NCBI RefSeq assembly: GCF_003326795.1
Contig: NZ_JPWI01000007.1
Coordinates: forward strand, 62,001-126,000
Length of the DNA stretch: 64,000 bases
Source of the DNA: Thalassospira profundimaris
GTDB lineage: Bacteria; Pseudomonadota; Alphaproteobacteria; Rhodospirillales; Thalassospiraceae
Direction: 5' to 3'
The stretch's first letter is position 1; each line of letters opens with the position of its first letter. Made by a program: the position numbers and the translations under genes. Shown in pieces: positions 17,911 to 28,786 of this stretch. A model generated the notes under the pieces. It was not told the origin of the DNA. It saw only the letters and a list, made by a program, of their open reading frames with translations, and made no database searches.

Positions 17911-20900
17911 TCAATTCTCCTCCATCGACATCAGGGATGCGTTACCCCCTGCGGCCGTGGTGTTGATGGTGATGGTTTTCTCGGTGGCAAAGCGATGCAG
18001 GAACGCTTCATCAGGAAGCGCACCGTCATCCTCAGCCCCGCTATCGGAAATCAGCGACAGGATCGCGCCATCACGCTTGGCAAGCAGCTGTTTGAACGAT
18101 GTGACGCGATCAAGCGGCGCGATACAGGACACACCGGCAATATCGCCATCATACATCGCGCCCAGACCGGTATTGGCACCAACAACCTTCACCAGTCTGG
18201 CCGGAAGTCCGGCTTCGTTCGCCAGCGCGGGAATGTCAGCAAACCATTTCAGATCACCGGCAAGGATCACAGAGTTCCCTGCTGCCAATGCCGCACCAAG
18301 ATGGCGGATCACACGGGTCGGCTCGGCATCCTTGTCGGCCTGCACCAGATAGACACCCCGTCCCAGACAATAAAGATCGTTGGTTTCACCAGTCGGCCCG
18401 GGCATCCGTTTGGGGGCAACAAATCCGTTTTCCGACAGGGCTGCAAAGCTGGCCACATGGTTTGCACCCGCCACCAGCTCATCCTTGCCAGACTCATTGA
18501 GCTTTGCCGCAAGCGTCTCAAGAATCCGGACGCGTTCATTGCCATCAACCGCCTGCCACTCTTCCTGCGCGGACAGCATCGCGGCATATTCGGCGGTCGG
18601 TATCACATCCTTGACGATGATCGGCGCACGATCCTCAAGGACGGCATCATGAGCCGCACCATGTGCAACAGCAATCGGCTTGGCAAAGCGTTCGACATAG
18701 TGCGGCCCACCGGCTTTCGGACCGGTACCCGACTTGCCCTGACCACCGAACGGCTGAACACCGACAACGGCTCCGATCATGTTACGGTTCACATAGCAGT
18801 TGCCGACACGCAGCTTCTGCGAAATCTGGCGAACCGTGCCGTCGATACGCGAATGAATCCCCATCGTCAGGCCGTAGCCAGATGCATTGATCTGATCAAG
18901 AATCTTGTCGAGATCACGGGCCTTGTAGCGAACCACATGCACGACCGGACCAAACACTTCGCGTTCAAGAACGTCAATCGACGGAATCTCAAAGCAATGC
19001 GGGGCAAAGAAAGTACCGTCCTTGCATTCCGGCAGAACGTCACAGGCATGAAGCAGCTTGGCTTCTTTCTTCATCCGCTCTGCATGTGCTTCAAGCGTCT
19101 TGCGCGATTTTTCGTCAATGACCGGCCCGACATCGATATCAAGGAATTTCGGATCACCAACGCGCAGTTCCTTCATCGCACCGACCAGCATGTGGCACAG
19201 CTTGTCTGCGATATCTTCCTGAACAAACAGGACACGCAGGGCCGAGCAACGCTGACCAGCGGACTGGAAGCCGGAAATGATCGCATCCTGAACGACCTGC
19301 TCGGGAAGCGCGGTCGAGTCAACGATCATGGCATTCTGCCCACCGGTCTCTGCAATCAACGGCAAGGGCACACCCGGACGCTTCGCAAGCGCCTGATTGA
19401 TGACCTGTGCGGTCTCGGTCGAACCGGTAAAGGCCACACCGGCAATCCGCGGATCATTGATCAGCTGATTCCCAATCACCCGACCCGGTCCGGGAACCAG
19501 ATTGAACGCAGCACCGGGTACACCCGCTTCAAGGATCAGTTCTGCGGCACGGGCCGCAACCAGAGAAGTCTGCTCTGCCGGCTTGGCAATGACAGCATTG
19601 CCTGCTGCCAGTGCGGCAGTCACCTGACCAAGGAAGATCGCAAGCGGGAAGTTCCACGGACTGATACAGACAATCACGCCACGGCCTTCAAGTGCTGTTC
19701 CCTCGCGGAAGGTTTCCTCGGCACGGTTTGCATAGTAACGGCAGAAATCAACGGCCTCGCGAACTTCGGCAACACCATCGGAATAAAGTTTGCCTGCTTC
19801 GCGCTGACACAGCGCGATGAACTCGTCCATATTCGCTTCAAGCAGATCGCCCAAACGACGCAGAGCTGCTGCTCGATCAGTAGCCGGTGTTTTGTTCCAG
19901 ATGCCATATCCTTTGACAGCAGCAACAACTGCTGCTTCCACGTCATCACTGGTGGCCTGCACCAGATTACCGACCTTCTCAGCCAGTTTTGCCGGATTCA
20001 CGACATCAACCGGGGTTCCGGAAACCAGTTTGCCGTCGATCAGCGGGGCCGCGTTCCAGGTCTTGCCCTGAATTTCGGCAAGCTTGGCATTAAGCGGCAG
20101 CAACATATTGGTATCGGTCAGGTCAATACCACGCGAATTGACGCGCCCTGCACCATAAAGATCGACCGGTGCCGGGATCTTCGGGTGGCCCTTACGCGGA
20201 AGTGCCGCCATCTTTTCAATCGGATCGGCGATCATTTCCTCGATCGGCAGCTGTTCGTCCTGAATACGGTTCACGAAGCTGGTATTCGCACCGTTTTCCA
20301 GAAGACGACGCACCAGATAAGCCAGAAGGTCTTCATGTGTGCCGACGGGGGCATAAACGCGACACGGAACATTTTCGCCAGCCTTGTCGACGATCTGCTC
20401 ATAAAGGGCCTCGCCCATACCGTGCAAACGCTGGAATTCAAAGGTACGGTCATTGCCCGCCATTTCAAGGATGGAGGCAACCGTATGCGCATTGTGGCTT
20501 GCGAACTGGCAATAGAATGCATCGCGACGTGACAGCATCAGTTTGGCGCATGCCAGATAGGAAACGTCGGTTGATGCCTTGCGCGTGAAGCACGGATAGC
20601 CTTCAAAACCGTTTTCCTGACTGAATTTGACTTCGGTATCCCAATAGGCCCCCTTCACAAGGCGCACCATCATTTTGCGACCGACCTTGGTCGACAGGTC
20701 TGCCAGCCATTCCAGCACATAATATGCACGTTTCTGATAGGCCTGAACCGCCAGACCATAACCTTCCCAGCCATCAAGTTCAGGGTCGGCAAAGACCGCA
20801 CCAATCACATCAAGTGACAGGTCAAGACGGTTGGCTTCCTCGGCATCGACGGTGAAACCGATGTCATATTTCTTGGCAAGCAGTGCGAGCTGTTTCAGAC

Positions 20901-21714
20901 GCGGCGTCAGTTCGTTCATGACGCGGTCATAATTGGCGAAATCATAACGCGGATGGATCGCCGACAGCTTGACCGAGATACCCGGGCTGTGGATCGGACC
21001 ACGACCATTGGCGACACGGCCAATATCGTTGATCGCGTCTTCATAGGCCTTGTAATACCGATCTGCGTCTTCCATCGTACGGGCTGCTTCGCCCAGCATG
21101 TCGTAGGAATAGCGATAGCCCTTTTCCTCGTTCGCCTTGGCACGAACGGCGGCCTCGTCAATGGTGCGGCCCATAACGAACTGGCGCCCCATGATGCGCA
21201 TCGCATGGTTGAATGCCTTGCGAATGACCGGCTCGCCCGACCGCGCAATCATGCGTTTCAGCAAACGGCCCGGATCGGCCTTTTCCGCCTTGCCAAACTT
21301 GATGACCTTACCGGTCAGCATCAGCCCCCAGGTCGAGGCATTCACAAAGAAGCTGTCTGAATGTCCCAGATGGCTCTGCCAGTTTGCGTCGAACAGCTTG
21401 TCCTGAATAAGCTTGTCAGCCGTCACCGCATCGGGCACGCGCAGCAGCGCCTCGGCCAGACACATCAGAATGACGCCTTCCTTGCTTGAAAGCTCGTATT
21501 CGTGCAGCAGCGCATCAATGCCGCTTTTGCCGTTATCGGCCTTACGGACATTGGCGACCAGCTGATAGGCCTTGGCCTGCACACGTGCAGTCTGTTCGGG
21601 GCTCAGACGCGCCTTTTCGATAAGGCGCTCGACCGCGGCTTCTTCGTCGGCACGATAGGCATCACGGATCTGGCTACGGATGGCATTCGGTTGGGGCAAT
21701 TCAGTGCGGAACAT
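17911..21714 (-). CDS. putA: Bifunctional proline dehydrogenase / L-glutamate gamma-semialdehyde dehydrogenase
   Basis: Converts proline to glutamate with FAD then NAD+. 1267 residues. The N-terminal half is the PRODH barrel (IHSPGISVKLSAIHPRY, RLVKGAYWDTE). The aldehyde dehydrogenase half has SPWNFPLAIF, the catalytic Glu in IAETGGQNAM and the catalytic Cys in SAGQRCSALR. A further 180-residue C-terminal region ends in ITINTTAAGGNASLMSMEEN, which closes the substrate channel in long PutA proteins. The ribbon-helix-helix DNA-binding domain of E. coli PutA is absent, so the protein should not regulate itself. The divergent Lrp-type gene is the likely regulator. Confidence 0.96.
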   Translation of the reverse strand: MFRTELPQPNAIRSQIRDAYRADEEAAVERLIEKARLSPEQTARVQAKAYQLVANVRKADNGKSGIDALLHEYELSSKEGVILMCLAEALLRVPDAVTADKLIQDKLFDANWQSHLGHSDSFFVNASTWGLMLTGKVIKFGKAEKADPGRLLKRMIARSGEPVIRKAFNHAMRIMGRQFVMGRTIDEAAVRAKANEEKGYRYSYDMLGEAARTMEDADRYYKAYEDAINDIGRVANGRGPIHSPGISVKLSAIHPRYDFANYDRVMNELTPRLKQLALLAKKYDIGFTVDAEEANRLDLSLDVIGAVFADPELDGWEGYGLAVQAYQKRAYYVLEWLADLSTKVGRKMMVRLVKGAYWDTEVKFSQENGFEGYPCFTRKASTDVSYLACAKLMLSRRDAFYCQFASHNAHTVASILEMAGNDRTFEFQRLHGMGEALYEQIVDKAGENVPCRVYAPVGTHEDLLAYLVRRLLENGANTSFVNRIQDEQLPIEEMIADPIEKMAALPRKGHPKIPAPVDLYGAGRVNSRGIDLTDTNMLLPLNAKLAEIQGKTWNAAPLIDGKLVSGTPVDVVNPAKLAEKVGNLVQATSDDVEAAVVAAVKGYGIWNKTPATDRAAALRRLGDLLEANMDEFIALCQREAGKLYSDGVAEVREAVDFCRYYANRAEETFREGTALEGRGVIVCISPWNFPLAIFLGQVTAALAAGNAVIAKPAEQTSLVAARAAELILEAGVPGAAFNLVPGPGRVIGNQLINDPRIAGVAFTGSTETAQVINQALAKRPGVPLPLIAETGGQNAMIVDSTALPEQVVQDAIISGFQSAGQRCSALRVLFVQEDIADKLCHMLVGAMKELRVGDPKFLDIDVGPVIDEKSRKTLEAHAERMKKEAKLLHACDVLPECKDGTFFAPHCFEIPSIDVLEREVFGPVVHVVRYKARDLDKILDQINASGYGLTMGIHSRIDGTVRQISQKLRVGNCYVNRNMIGAVVGVQPFGGQGKSGTGPKAGGPHYVERFAKPIAVAHGAAHDAVLEDRAPIIVKDVIPTAEYAAMLSAQEEWQAVDGNERVRILETLAAKLNESGKDELVAGANHVASFAALSENGFVAPKRMPGPTGETNDLYCLGRGVYLVQADKDAEPTRVIRHLGAALAAGNSVILAGDLKWFADIPALANEAGLPARLVKVVGANTGLGAMYDGDIAGVSCIAPLDRVTSFKQLLAKRDGAILSLISDSGAEDDGALPDEAFLHRFATEKTITINTTAAGGNASLMSMEEN

Positions 21715-21917
21715 CTAGTTCGACCTCTCCCTGCAGTATTGACTTTCACGGGCTCCGTCACAGGACAAAGTGCTGTTTTCAGAGCCTGATGGCACCTCTA
21801 TGACGACAGACATTATTATTTCACCCAAAAAATGTGCTGCCAATTTTCGGTAAAATACGATATATCATCCAAACAATTCGACTTTAAGCAGTCACAAACA
21901 CTGGTTAGTTTATTATT

Positions 21918-22391
21918 ATGCAGAAGAACCAAAAGAGCCTCGACAAGATCGACAAGCAGATCCTGCGGGAACTCCAGAACGACGGACGGATGTCCAATGT
22001 GGAACTGTCGCGCCGGGTCAATCTCAGCCCGACGCCCTGCCTTGAACGTGTACGTCGCCTCGAACAGCACGGCTTTATTACCGGCTATATGGCGACCCTT
22101 GATCCGCGCAAGCTTAACCAGTCTCTGGTCGTCTTTGTCGAAATCACCCTGGATCGCACCACCCCGGACGTTTTTGACGTATTTGCCGCCGCCATTCGCA
22201 AGCTGCCGGAAATTGAAGAATGTCATATGGTCGCTGGCGGCTTCGATTACCTCGCCAAACTGCGAGTTGAAGACATGTATGCCTATCGCGAGTTTCTTGA
22301 ACGCCTGTCATCAGTGCAGGGTGTGAGCCAGACTCATACATATGTCGTCATGGAAGAAGTAAAAGTCCGTCCGGGCATCACGATCCCCTGA
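21918..22391 (+). CDS. putR: Lrp/AsnC-family regulator, probably of putA
   Basis: 157 residues. An N-terminal winged helix (LDKIDKQILRELQNDGRMSNVELSRRVNLSPTP) is followed by a RAM ligand-binding domain (ECHMVAGGFDYLAKLRVEDM). It is transcribed divergently from putA with 203 bases between the start codons. In Agrobacterium and Rhodobacter the Lrp-type PutR is encoded divergently from putA and activates it with proline; the same role is inferred here. The symbol rests on that context. Confidence 0.88.
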   Translation: MQKNQKSLDKIDKQILRELQNDGRMSNVELSRRVNLSPTPCLERVRRLEQHGFITGYMATLDPRKLNQSLVVFVEITLDRTTPDVFDVFAAAIRKLPEIEECHMVAGGFDYLAKLRVEDMYAYREFLERLSSVQGVSQTHTYVVMEEVKVRPGITIP

Positions 22392-22514
22392 TCGACTGTT
22401 TTTTGGTTGCTTTGCAATAGCTTAATGCGCACAATCCGTGAAATTCAAACAGGATGAAAACCTGTTAGGGTCGGCTATTGCCCAAAAGAAACCAAACAAG
22501 TCAGGCGCAGGAAA

Positions 22515-23135
22515 ATGTCAGAAGTCAGTTTCTATTTCGATTTTTCTTCACCCTACGGTTATCTCGCTGCCGAGCGAATGGAAGAATTCGAATCGCGTGT
22601 CGGGGTTACGGTCATCTGGCGTCCCTTCATGATTGGTGCTGCCTTCAAACAGACAGGACAAAGCCCGCTGCTTAGCCAGCCGATTCGTGGCAAATATTTC
22701 CGCCACGACATGGAACGATGTGCGCGCCTGCAAGGTACTCCCTTCAATATCCCCGACAACTTCCCCTATTCGGCACTTGTTCCAACACGGGCATTCTACT
22801 GGCTTGAGTCGCGGTCCCCGGCCCTTGCCCGGCGTTTTGCCAAGGACATCTATCGCGGCTATTTTGCCGACGGGCTTGACATGGCAAACCCGGAAAACGT
22901 TTTTGCCGCGGCCACACGTCATTCGATCAATCCCGGTGAAATGCGTCTGGCCGTTGAGTCGCAACGCTGGAAAGACCGCACCCGTGAAGTCACCGACGAG
23001 GCCATTGCCCTTGGCGCATTCGGATCCCCCTTCTTCTTTTACGAGGACGAACCGTTTTTCGGGAATGACCGCCTTGATCAACTCGAACAGTGGATTTCAT
23101 TGCGCCGAAGCACAGCAAACAGCCTGCCTGGCTAA
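22515..23135 (+). CDS. 2-hydroxychromene-2-carboxylate isomerase family protein
   Basis: 206 residues in the DsbA-like kappa-GST fold. The N-terminal FYFDFSSPYGYLAAERM carries the glutathione-activating Ser (Ser11/12), and the C-terminal GAFGSPFFFYEDEPFFGNDRL is the family signature. It is closer to canonical NahD-like enzymes than the paralogue at 13917. It lies between putR and the methylcrotonyl-CoA operon, with 285 bases before the latter, so it is probably a separate unit. The substrate is unknown. Confidence 0.88.
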   Translation: MSEVSFYFDFSSPYGYLAAERMEEFESRVGVTVIWRPFMIGAAFKQTGQSPLLSQPIRGKYFRHDMERCARLQGTPFNIPDNFPYSALVPTRAFYWLESRSPALARRFAKDIYRGYFADGLDMANPENVFAAATRHSINPGEMRLAVESQRWKDRTREVTDEAIALGAFGSPFFFYEDEPFFGNDRLDQLEQWISLRRSTANSLPG

Positions 23136-23328
23136 CCAACCGTGATCTTTGCATATTGACCTTTCCAGATGCCGGATTTGACAAAACCCGGCTGAATATT
23201 GATGCGAACAGATACGCTTTCGCGCGAAACAGGCAGCGCCAGAGAGCATATAAAACCGCAGAATACTGCGCATAAATCGTGATCACGCCTCATATATACA
23301 AATCCGGTACTGAAATACCGATTTAATA

Positions 23329-23345
23329 TTGACGTTTACGTAAAC
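23329..23345. promoter_or_regulatory. LiuR-like operator upstream of the leucine-degradation operon
   Basis: TTGACGTTTACGTAAA is a near-perfect 16-bp dyad (TTxACGT..ACGTxAA), and it contains the perfect palindrome GTTTACGTAAAC at 23334-23345. Dyads of this form are reported for the MerR-type LiuR that controls branched-chain catabolic genes. It sits 76 bases before the mccB start. No liuR gene is in the window. Confidence 0.6.
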
Positions 23346-23420
23346 TTCACCCATAACAACAGCCATAAACACCACTCACTCGGGCGACCGATTGCCCATA
23401 ACAAACGGTGCAGACGGACA

Positions 23421-25031
23421 ATGACGGTACTGAAATCTGCGGTGAATTCCCGTTCCGAAGAGTTCCGCAACAATGCCGAACACATGGAAAAACTGGTTGC
23501 TGATCTTCGTGAACAGATCGCGACGGTAAAGCTGGGCGGCGGCGAACGCGCCCGCGAGCGTCACACAAGCCGCGGAAAGCTGCTGCCACGCGAACGTATT
23601 CGCCAGCTTCTTGATATCGGATCGCCGTTTCTCGAACTCTCCCAGCTTGCGGCATATGGCATGTATGGGGATGAGGACGTCCCGGCAGCCGGCATTATCA
23701 CCGGCATTGGGCGGGTTTCCGGCATCGAATGCGTGATTGTTGCCAATGATGCGACGGTCAAGGGTGGTTCCTACTACCCGATGACGGTTAAAAAGCATCT
23801 TCGCGCTCAGGAAATTGCGCTTGAGAACAATCTGCCCTGCATCTATCTGGTTGATAGTGGCGGTGCCAACCTGCCGCGTCAGGATGACGTATTTCCTGAT
23901 CGCGATCATTTCGGGCGCATCTTCTTTAATCAGGCAACCATGTCGTCGAAGGGCATCCCGCAGATCGCCGTTGTTATGGGGTCTTGCACCGCGGGCGGTG
24001 CCTATGTTCCGGCCATGTCGGATGAAAGCATCATCGTGCGCAAGCAGGGCACCATCTTCCTGGGTGGTCCGCCGTTGGTAAAAGCTGCAACTGGTGAAGT
24101 TGTTTCAGCCGAAGACCTTGGTGGTGCGGATGTGCATTGCAAAACGTCCGGTGTCACTGATCATTACGCACAGGATGACAATCATGCGCTTTCGATTGCG
24201 CGCGATATCGTCAAGAACCTGAACTGGACCAAGAACCCCGGCCTGACTTTGACCGAGCCCCGTGCGCCTTCCTACGACCCGCGCGAGATTTATGGCGTGG
24301 TGCCAACCGACACCAAGAAACCCTATGACGTGCGCGAAATCATTGCCCGCATCGTTGATGGCTCGGACTTTGATGAATTCAAGGCGCAGTACGGGACAAC
24401 CCTTGTCACCGGCTTTGCCCGTATCTTTGGCTATCCGGTCGGGATCATCGCCAATAACGGCATCCTGTTTTCCGAAAGCGCGCTTAAGGGGGCGCATTTC
24501 ATCGAACTTTGCGCCCAGCGCGGCATTCCCCTGGTGTTTCTGCAAAATATTACCGGCTTCATGATTGGCCGCAAATATGAAAGCGGCGGAATTGCCAAGG
24601 ATGGCGCAAAGCTTGTCACCGCTGTTGCCACCGCCAATGTGCCAAAATTCACCGTTCTGATCGGTGGATCATTTGGTGCTGGCAACTATGGTATGTGTGG
24701 TCGTGCCTATAGCCCGCGCTTCCTGTGGATGTGGCCAAATGCCCGAATCTCTGTGATGGGCGGCGAACAGGCCGCAAATGTTCTGACCCAAATTCGTGCC
24801 GATGCCGCCGAGAAACGCGGGGAAACCTGGCCCGAGGCCGAACAGGAAGCATTCAAGGCCCCGATCCGCGATCAGTATGAAGAACAAGGCCATCCCTATT
24901 ACGCCTCTGCCCGCTTGTGGGATGATGGCGTGATTGATCCGGCTGATACCCGCATGGTTCTTGGCCTTGGCCTGTCGGCAGCACTGAACAAACCGGTCGA
25001 AGAAACCCGGTTTGGCGTGTTCAGAATGTGA
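23421..25031 (+). CDS. mccB: Methylcrotonyl-CoA carboxylase, carboxyltransferase (beta) subunit
   Basis: Transfers carboxyl from biotin to 3-methylcrotonyl-CoA in leucine breakdown. 536 residues, as expected. Two carboxyltransferase halves: the N-half contains [22 protein letters not shown] and [17 protein letters not shown], a segment typical of MCC rather than propionyl-CoA carboxylase, and the C-half contains [17 protein letters not shown] and [15 protein letters not shown]. It is first in a tightly packed operon with the hydratase, the biotin subunit and HMG-CoA lyase, which confirms the pathway. Confidence 0.95.
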   Translation: MTVLKSAVNSRSEEFRNNAEHMEKLVADLREQIATVKLGGGERARERHTSRGKLLPRERIRQLLDIGSPFLELSQLAAYGMYGDEDVPAAGIITGIGRVSGIECVIVANDATVKGGSYYPMTVKKHLRAQEIALENNLPCIYLVDSGGANLPRQDDVFPDRDHFGRIFFNQATMSSKGIPQIAVVMGSCTAGGAYVPAMSDESIIVRKQGTIFLGGPPLVKAATGEVVSAEDLGGADVHCKTSGVTDHYAQDDNHALSIARDIVKNLNWTKNPGLTLTEPRAPSYDPREIYGVVPTDTKKPYDVREIIARIVDGSDFDEFKAQYGTTLVTGFARIFGYPVGIIANNGILFSESALKGAHFIELCAQRGIPLVFLQNITGFMIGRKYESGGIAKDGAKLVTAVATANVPKFTVLIGGSFGAGNYGMCGRAYSPRFLWMWPNARISVMGGEQAANVLTQIRADAAEKRGETWPEAEQEAFKAPIRDQYEEQGHPYYASARLWDDGVIDPADTRMVLGLGLSAALNKPVEETRFGVFRM

Positions 25032-25038
25032 GGCCGCC

Positions 25039-25851
25039 ATGACCAATGTAAACACCAATAACATTTCTGATGCCGCCATCTGCGAAATTGCGGAAAACGG
25101 CGTTGCCACCATCACGCTCAACCGTCCTGACATTCATAACGCCTTTGACGATGTTCTGATTGCCGACCTGACAGCAAAGATCGAAACCCTTGATGCCGAT
25201 CCGCTGGTACGCGCGATCATCCTGACCGGAGCAGGCAAAAGCTTCTCTGCCGGGGCCGATCTGAACTGGATGAAACGCATGGCCGGTTACAGCCATGCTG
25301 AAAACCTTGCTGATTCACGCGCCCTTGCAAAACTGATGAAGGTTTTGAACTTCGCATCAAAACCGACCATCGCACTGGTCAACGGGGCTGCCTTTGGCGG
25401 CGGGGTTGGGTTGGCTGCGTGCTGTGACATCGTGATTGCATCGGATCGTGCAAGTTTCTGCCTGTCTGAAGTCAAGCTTGGCCTGATCCCGGCTGTCATT
25501 TCGCCCTATGTGGTCGAAGCCATCGGGGTTAATCAGGCACGCCGTTATTTCCTGACCGCCGAACGGTTTAACGCCGAAACCGCCAAACAGATCGGACTGG
25601 TTCACGAAATCGTTTCCGGCGATGAATTGGCTGCGCGCGGCGATGAAATAGCAAATATACTGCTGGCCAACGGTCCGGCTGCCATGCATGCCGCCAAAGA
25701 CCTGATCTATGCGGTTGCCAACAAACCGATTTCGGACGCCGTCATTGACGATACCGCGCACCGCATTGCCGATCAGCGTGCAAGCGATGAAGGCCGCGAA
25801 GGCGTTGGTGCCTTTCTGGAAAAACGTCCCGCGAACTGGAGCAAGAAATAA
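25039..25851 (+). CDS. liuC: Enoyl-CoA hydratase family, probable methylglutaconyl-CoA hydratase
   Basis: 270 residues from ATG 25039. Crotonase fold with the CoA oxyanion-hole segments SFSAGADLNWMKRM and NGAAFGGGVGLAACCDI. Position inside the mcc operon, directly between the two carboxylase subunits, indicates hydration of 3-methylglutaconyl-CoA to HMG-CoA. Its last base overlaps the ATG of mccA. The symbol rests on context. Confidence 0.9.
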   Translation: MTNVNTNNISDAAICEIAENGVATITLNRPDIHNAFDDVLIADLTAKIETLDADPLVRAIILTGAGKSFSAGADLNWMKRMAGYSHAENLADSRALAKLMKVLNFASKPTIALVNGAAFGGGVGLAACCDIVIASDRASFCLSEVKLGLIPAVISPYVVEAIGVNQARRYFLTAERFNAETAKQIGLVHEIVSGDELAARGDEIANILLANGPAAMHAAKDLIYAVANKPISDAVIDDTAHRIADQRASDEGREGVGAFLEKRPANWSKK

Positions 25852-27854
25852 TGCCCCGTAAACTATTGATCGCCAACCGCGGTGAAATTGCATGTCGTGT
25901 GATCAAGACAGCCCGCCGCATGGGCATTACGACTGTTGCTGTTTATTCCGATGCGGATACCAATGCGCTCCACGTCAAACATGCCGACGAGGCCTATCAC
26001 ATCGGTGCTCCGGCCCCCAAGGACAGCTATCTGCGCACCGACCGTCTGCTTGAAGTCATTGCGCAATCCGGGGCTGATGCGGTTCATCCCGGTTATGGTT
26101 TTCTTTCGGAAAATGCCGGTTTCGCCGATGCGCTTGAAAAGGCAGGCTGCGTTTTTGTTGGCCCGCCAGCCAGTGCCATTCGCGCCATGGGGTCAAAATC
26201 CGAAGCCAAGAAAATCATGGGCAAGGCCGGCGTGCCGCTGGTCCCCGGTTATCACGGTGAAGATCAGGACCCTGACCTTTTGGCAGCAGAGGCCGATAAA
26301 ATCGGCTATCCGGTTCTGATCAAGGCATCGGCCGGTGGTGGTGGCAAAGGTATGCGTGCCGTTGAAAAAGCGTCTGATTTCAAGGATGCCCTGATCAGCT
26401 GCAAACGTGAAGCTGCCAGCAGCTTTGGTGATGACCATTGCCTGATTGAAAAGCTGATCGTCAAACCGCGCCATGTCGAAATTCAAGTCTTTGCCGACAG
26501 TCATGGCAACGCGGTCTATCTGTTTGAACGTGACTGTTCGCTTCAGCGTCGCCATCAAAAGGTGATCGAAGAAGCCCCTGCCCCCGGAATGACCGAAGAA
26601 TTGCGTGCCCAAATGGGTCAGGCCGCCGTCGATGCAGCGAAGGCCATTGGCTATCAAGGCGCTGGCACGGTTGAGTTCCTTCTGGATGCGTCGGGCAGTT
26701 TCTATTTCATGGAAATGAATACCCGTCTTCAGGTCGAACATCCGGTGACCGAGAAAATCACCGGCGAGGATCTGGTGGAATGGCAGTTGCGTGTGGCCGA
26801 CGGTGAAAAACTGCCCAAGGCACAGGAAGAACTGTCGATCAACGGGCATTCCTTTGAAGTCCGCATTTATGCCGAAGATCCGCAGAATGATTTCCTGCCC
26901 GCCACCGGCAAGCTTGTTCATATGCGCATGCCACGCGAAACCGAACATGTTCGTGTTGATACCGGCGTCTATGAAGGCGGCGAGGTATCAATCCATTATG
27001 ACCCGATGATCGCCAAGCTGATCACCTGGGATGTCGATCGTAAATCGGCCCTGCGTCGCATGGCATCCGCCCTTGATGATGTACAGATCGTTGGCGTCAC
27101 CACCAATACCGGTTTCCTTGGCAATATTGCCCGCCATCCGGCCTTTGAGCGCGGTGAAGTCGAAACCGGCTTTATCCCGCATTATCAGGATGCCCTGATC
27201 CCGGCCCCGGCAACCCCGGATAACGAGGCACTGGCATTTGCCGCCCTTGATATCCTGCTGACCCGCGATGCCGAGGCTGCCCGTCACGCTGCGCAAAGCA
27301 ACGATCCCTATTCCCCCTGGAACAGCACGGCCGGTTTCCGTCTGAATGACGATAACCACCATGATCTGATCCTGCGCCACGAAGGATCGGATATTGCGGT
27401 CAAGGTCCATTACCGCGACCAGGGTTATGTCATCGACATGCCTGACGGAAACGCTGTCATCGCATCTGCCGAACATGACGAAAACGGCGCGATTGTTGCC
27501 AAGCTCGATAATGTCCGCAAACGGGCAACCGTCCTGCGCGATGGCAATCGTATGACAATATTCCGGGCCGGTCGTCTTGATCGTCTCGACATCTTTGATC
27601 CGCTGGCAGCAGCCGGTGGCAATGAAGGTGCCGGTGGCGGCCTAACCGCCCCGATGCCCGGTAAAATCATCGCCGTGATGGCCGAGACAGGCCAAACCGT
27701 GACCGCCGGGGACAAGCTTGTCATTATGGAAGCCATGAAGATGGAACACACCATTTCCGCTCCTGTTTCGGGCACGGTCAGGGAAGTGTTCTTTGCCGTA
27801 GGTGATCAGGTTGACGATGGTGCAGAACTGATCGCGATCGAGGAGGCCGAATAA
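25851..27854 (+). CDS. mccA: Methylcrotonyl-CoA carboxylase, biotin carboxylase/BCCP (alpha) subunit
   Basis: 667 residues. The biotin carboxylase domain opens with [14 protein letters not shown], has the ATP Gly-rich loop [12 protein letters not shown] and the segment [19 protein letters not shown] linker follows, then the biotinyl domain with MEAMKMEH, biotinylated Lys630. It charges biotin with bicarbonate and ATP for the beta subunit. It overlaps its neighbours at both ends (ATG within the hydratase stop region; TAATG with the lyase), indicating coupled translation. Confidence 0.95.
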   Translation: MPRKLLIANRGEIACRVIKTARRMGITTVAVYSDADTNALHVKHADEAYHIGAPAPKDSYLRTDRLLEVIAQSGADAVHPGYGFLSENAGFADALEKAGCVFVGPPASAIRAMGSKSEAKKIMGKAGVPLVPGYHGEDQDPDLLAAEADKIGYPVLIKASAGGGGKGMRAVEKASDFKDALISCKREAASSFGDDHCLIEKLIVKPRHVEIQVFADSHGNAVYLFERDCSLQRRHQKVIEEAPAPGMTEELRAQMGQAAVDAAKAIGYQGAGTVEFLLDASGSFYFMEMNTRLQVEHPVTEKITGEDLVEWQLRVADGEKLPKAQEELSINGHSFEVRIYAEDPQNDFLPATGKLVHMRMPRETEHVRVDTGVYEGGEVSIHYDPMIAKLITWDVDRKSALRRMASALDDVQIVGVTTNTGFLGNIARHPAFERGEVETGFIPHYQDALIPAPATPDNEALAFAALDILLTRDAEAARHAAQSNDPYSPWNSTAGFRLNDDNHHDLILRHEGSDIAVKVHYRDQGYVIDMPDGNAVIASAEHDENGAIVAKLDNVRKRATVLRDGNRMTIFRAGRLDRLDIFDPLAAAGGNEGAGGGLTAPMPGKIIAVMAETGQTVTAGDKLVIMEAMKMEHTISAPVSGTVREVFFAVGDQVDDGAELIAIEEAE

Positions 27855-28783
27855 TGGCCGCGATTTCCGATCTTCCCAGCCGGGTCAAAATCGTTGAAGT
27901 CGGCCCACGCGACGGGCTTCAGAACGAAAAGACCATGGTCGCGACCGCCACCAAGGTTGAACTGATCAACCGGCTTAATAATGCCGGTTTGTCAGTGATC
28001 GAGGCCACCGCCTTTGTCAGCCCGAAATGGGTCCCGCAAATGGCCGATGCACCCGATGTCATGGCACAGATCACCCGCAAGGCCGGTGTGACCTATCCGG
28101 TTCTGACCCCAAACCTTAAGGGGCTTGAAGCCGCCATAGCCAGCGGCGCAACCGAGGTTGCGGTATTTGGTGCGGCATCAGAAAGCTTCTCGCAAAAGAA
28201 CATTAACTGTTCGATTGCCGAAAGCCTTGATCGTTTTCGTCCGGTAACCGATGCCGCACGCGAAGCGGGTCTTGCCGTGCGTGGTTATGTATCCTGTGTT
28301 TTGGGTTGCCCCTATGAAGGCGAAATTGCGCCTGCAAAGGTCGCCGAGGTTTCAAAGGCCCTTTATGACATGGGTTGCTATGAAATCAGTCTGGGCGATA
28401 CCATTGGAACCGGCACACCGACCAAGGCACAGGCGATGATTGACGCCGTTGCCAAGCATGTTCCGGTCGAAAAACTCGCTGCGCACTTCCATGACACCTA
28501 TGGCCAGGCACTCGCCAATTTGCTGGCCGTGCTTCAGATGGGTGTTGCCACCATCGACAGTTCGGTTGCCGGTCTTGGCGGCTGCCCCTATGCCAAGGGG
28601 GCGAGTGGCAATGTCGCAACCGAGGACGTCGTCTATATGTTGAACGGCCTTGGCATCGACACCGGCATCGATCTTGAAAAGCTGGCCGAGACAGGAAGCT
28701 GGATTTGTGATCAGATAGGAAGATCAAGTGCTTCGAAGGTTAATCTGGCCTTTGCGGCGAAACGATCCACTGCCGGGGAATAA
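27854..28783 (+). CDS. mvaB: Hydroxymethylglutaryl-CoA lyase
   Basis: Splits HMG-CoA into acetyl-CoA and acetoacetate, the last step of leucine breakdown. 309 residues. A TIM barrel starting [12 protein letters not shown]; metal and substrate residues lie in [12 protein letters not shown], and the signature [18 protein letters not shown] carries the catalytic Cys. It overlaps mccA by one base. Confidence 0.95.
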   Translation: MAAISDLPSRVKIVEVGPRDGLQNEKTMVATATKVELINRLNNAGLSVIEATAFVSPKWVPQMADAPDVMAQITRKAGVTYPVLTPNLKGLEAAIASGATEVAVFGAASESFSQKNINCSIAESLDRFRPVTDAAREAGLAVRGYVSCVLGCPYEGEIAPAKVAEVSKALYDMGCYEISLGDTIGTGTPTKAQAMIDAVAKHVPVEKLAAHFHDTYGQALANLLAVLQMGVATIDSSVAGLGGCPYAKGASGNVATEDVVYMLNGLGIDTGIDLEKLAETGSWICDQIGRSSASKVNLAFAAKRSTAGE

Positions 28784-28786
28784 TTG

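Noticed and set aside
17806..20532. A 908-codon open frame on the plus strand
   Set aside because: It lies almost entirely antisense to putA, whose domains and active sites are clear. The frame is rich in Arg, His, Gln and Asn with no recognisable domain, as expected for the complement of a GC-biased gene.
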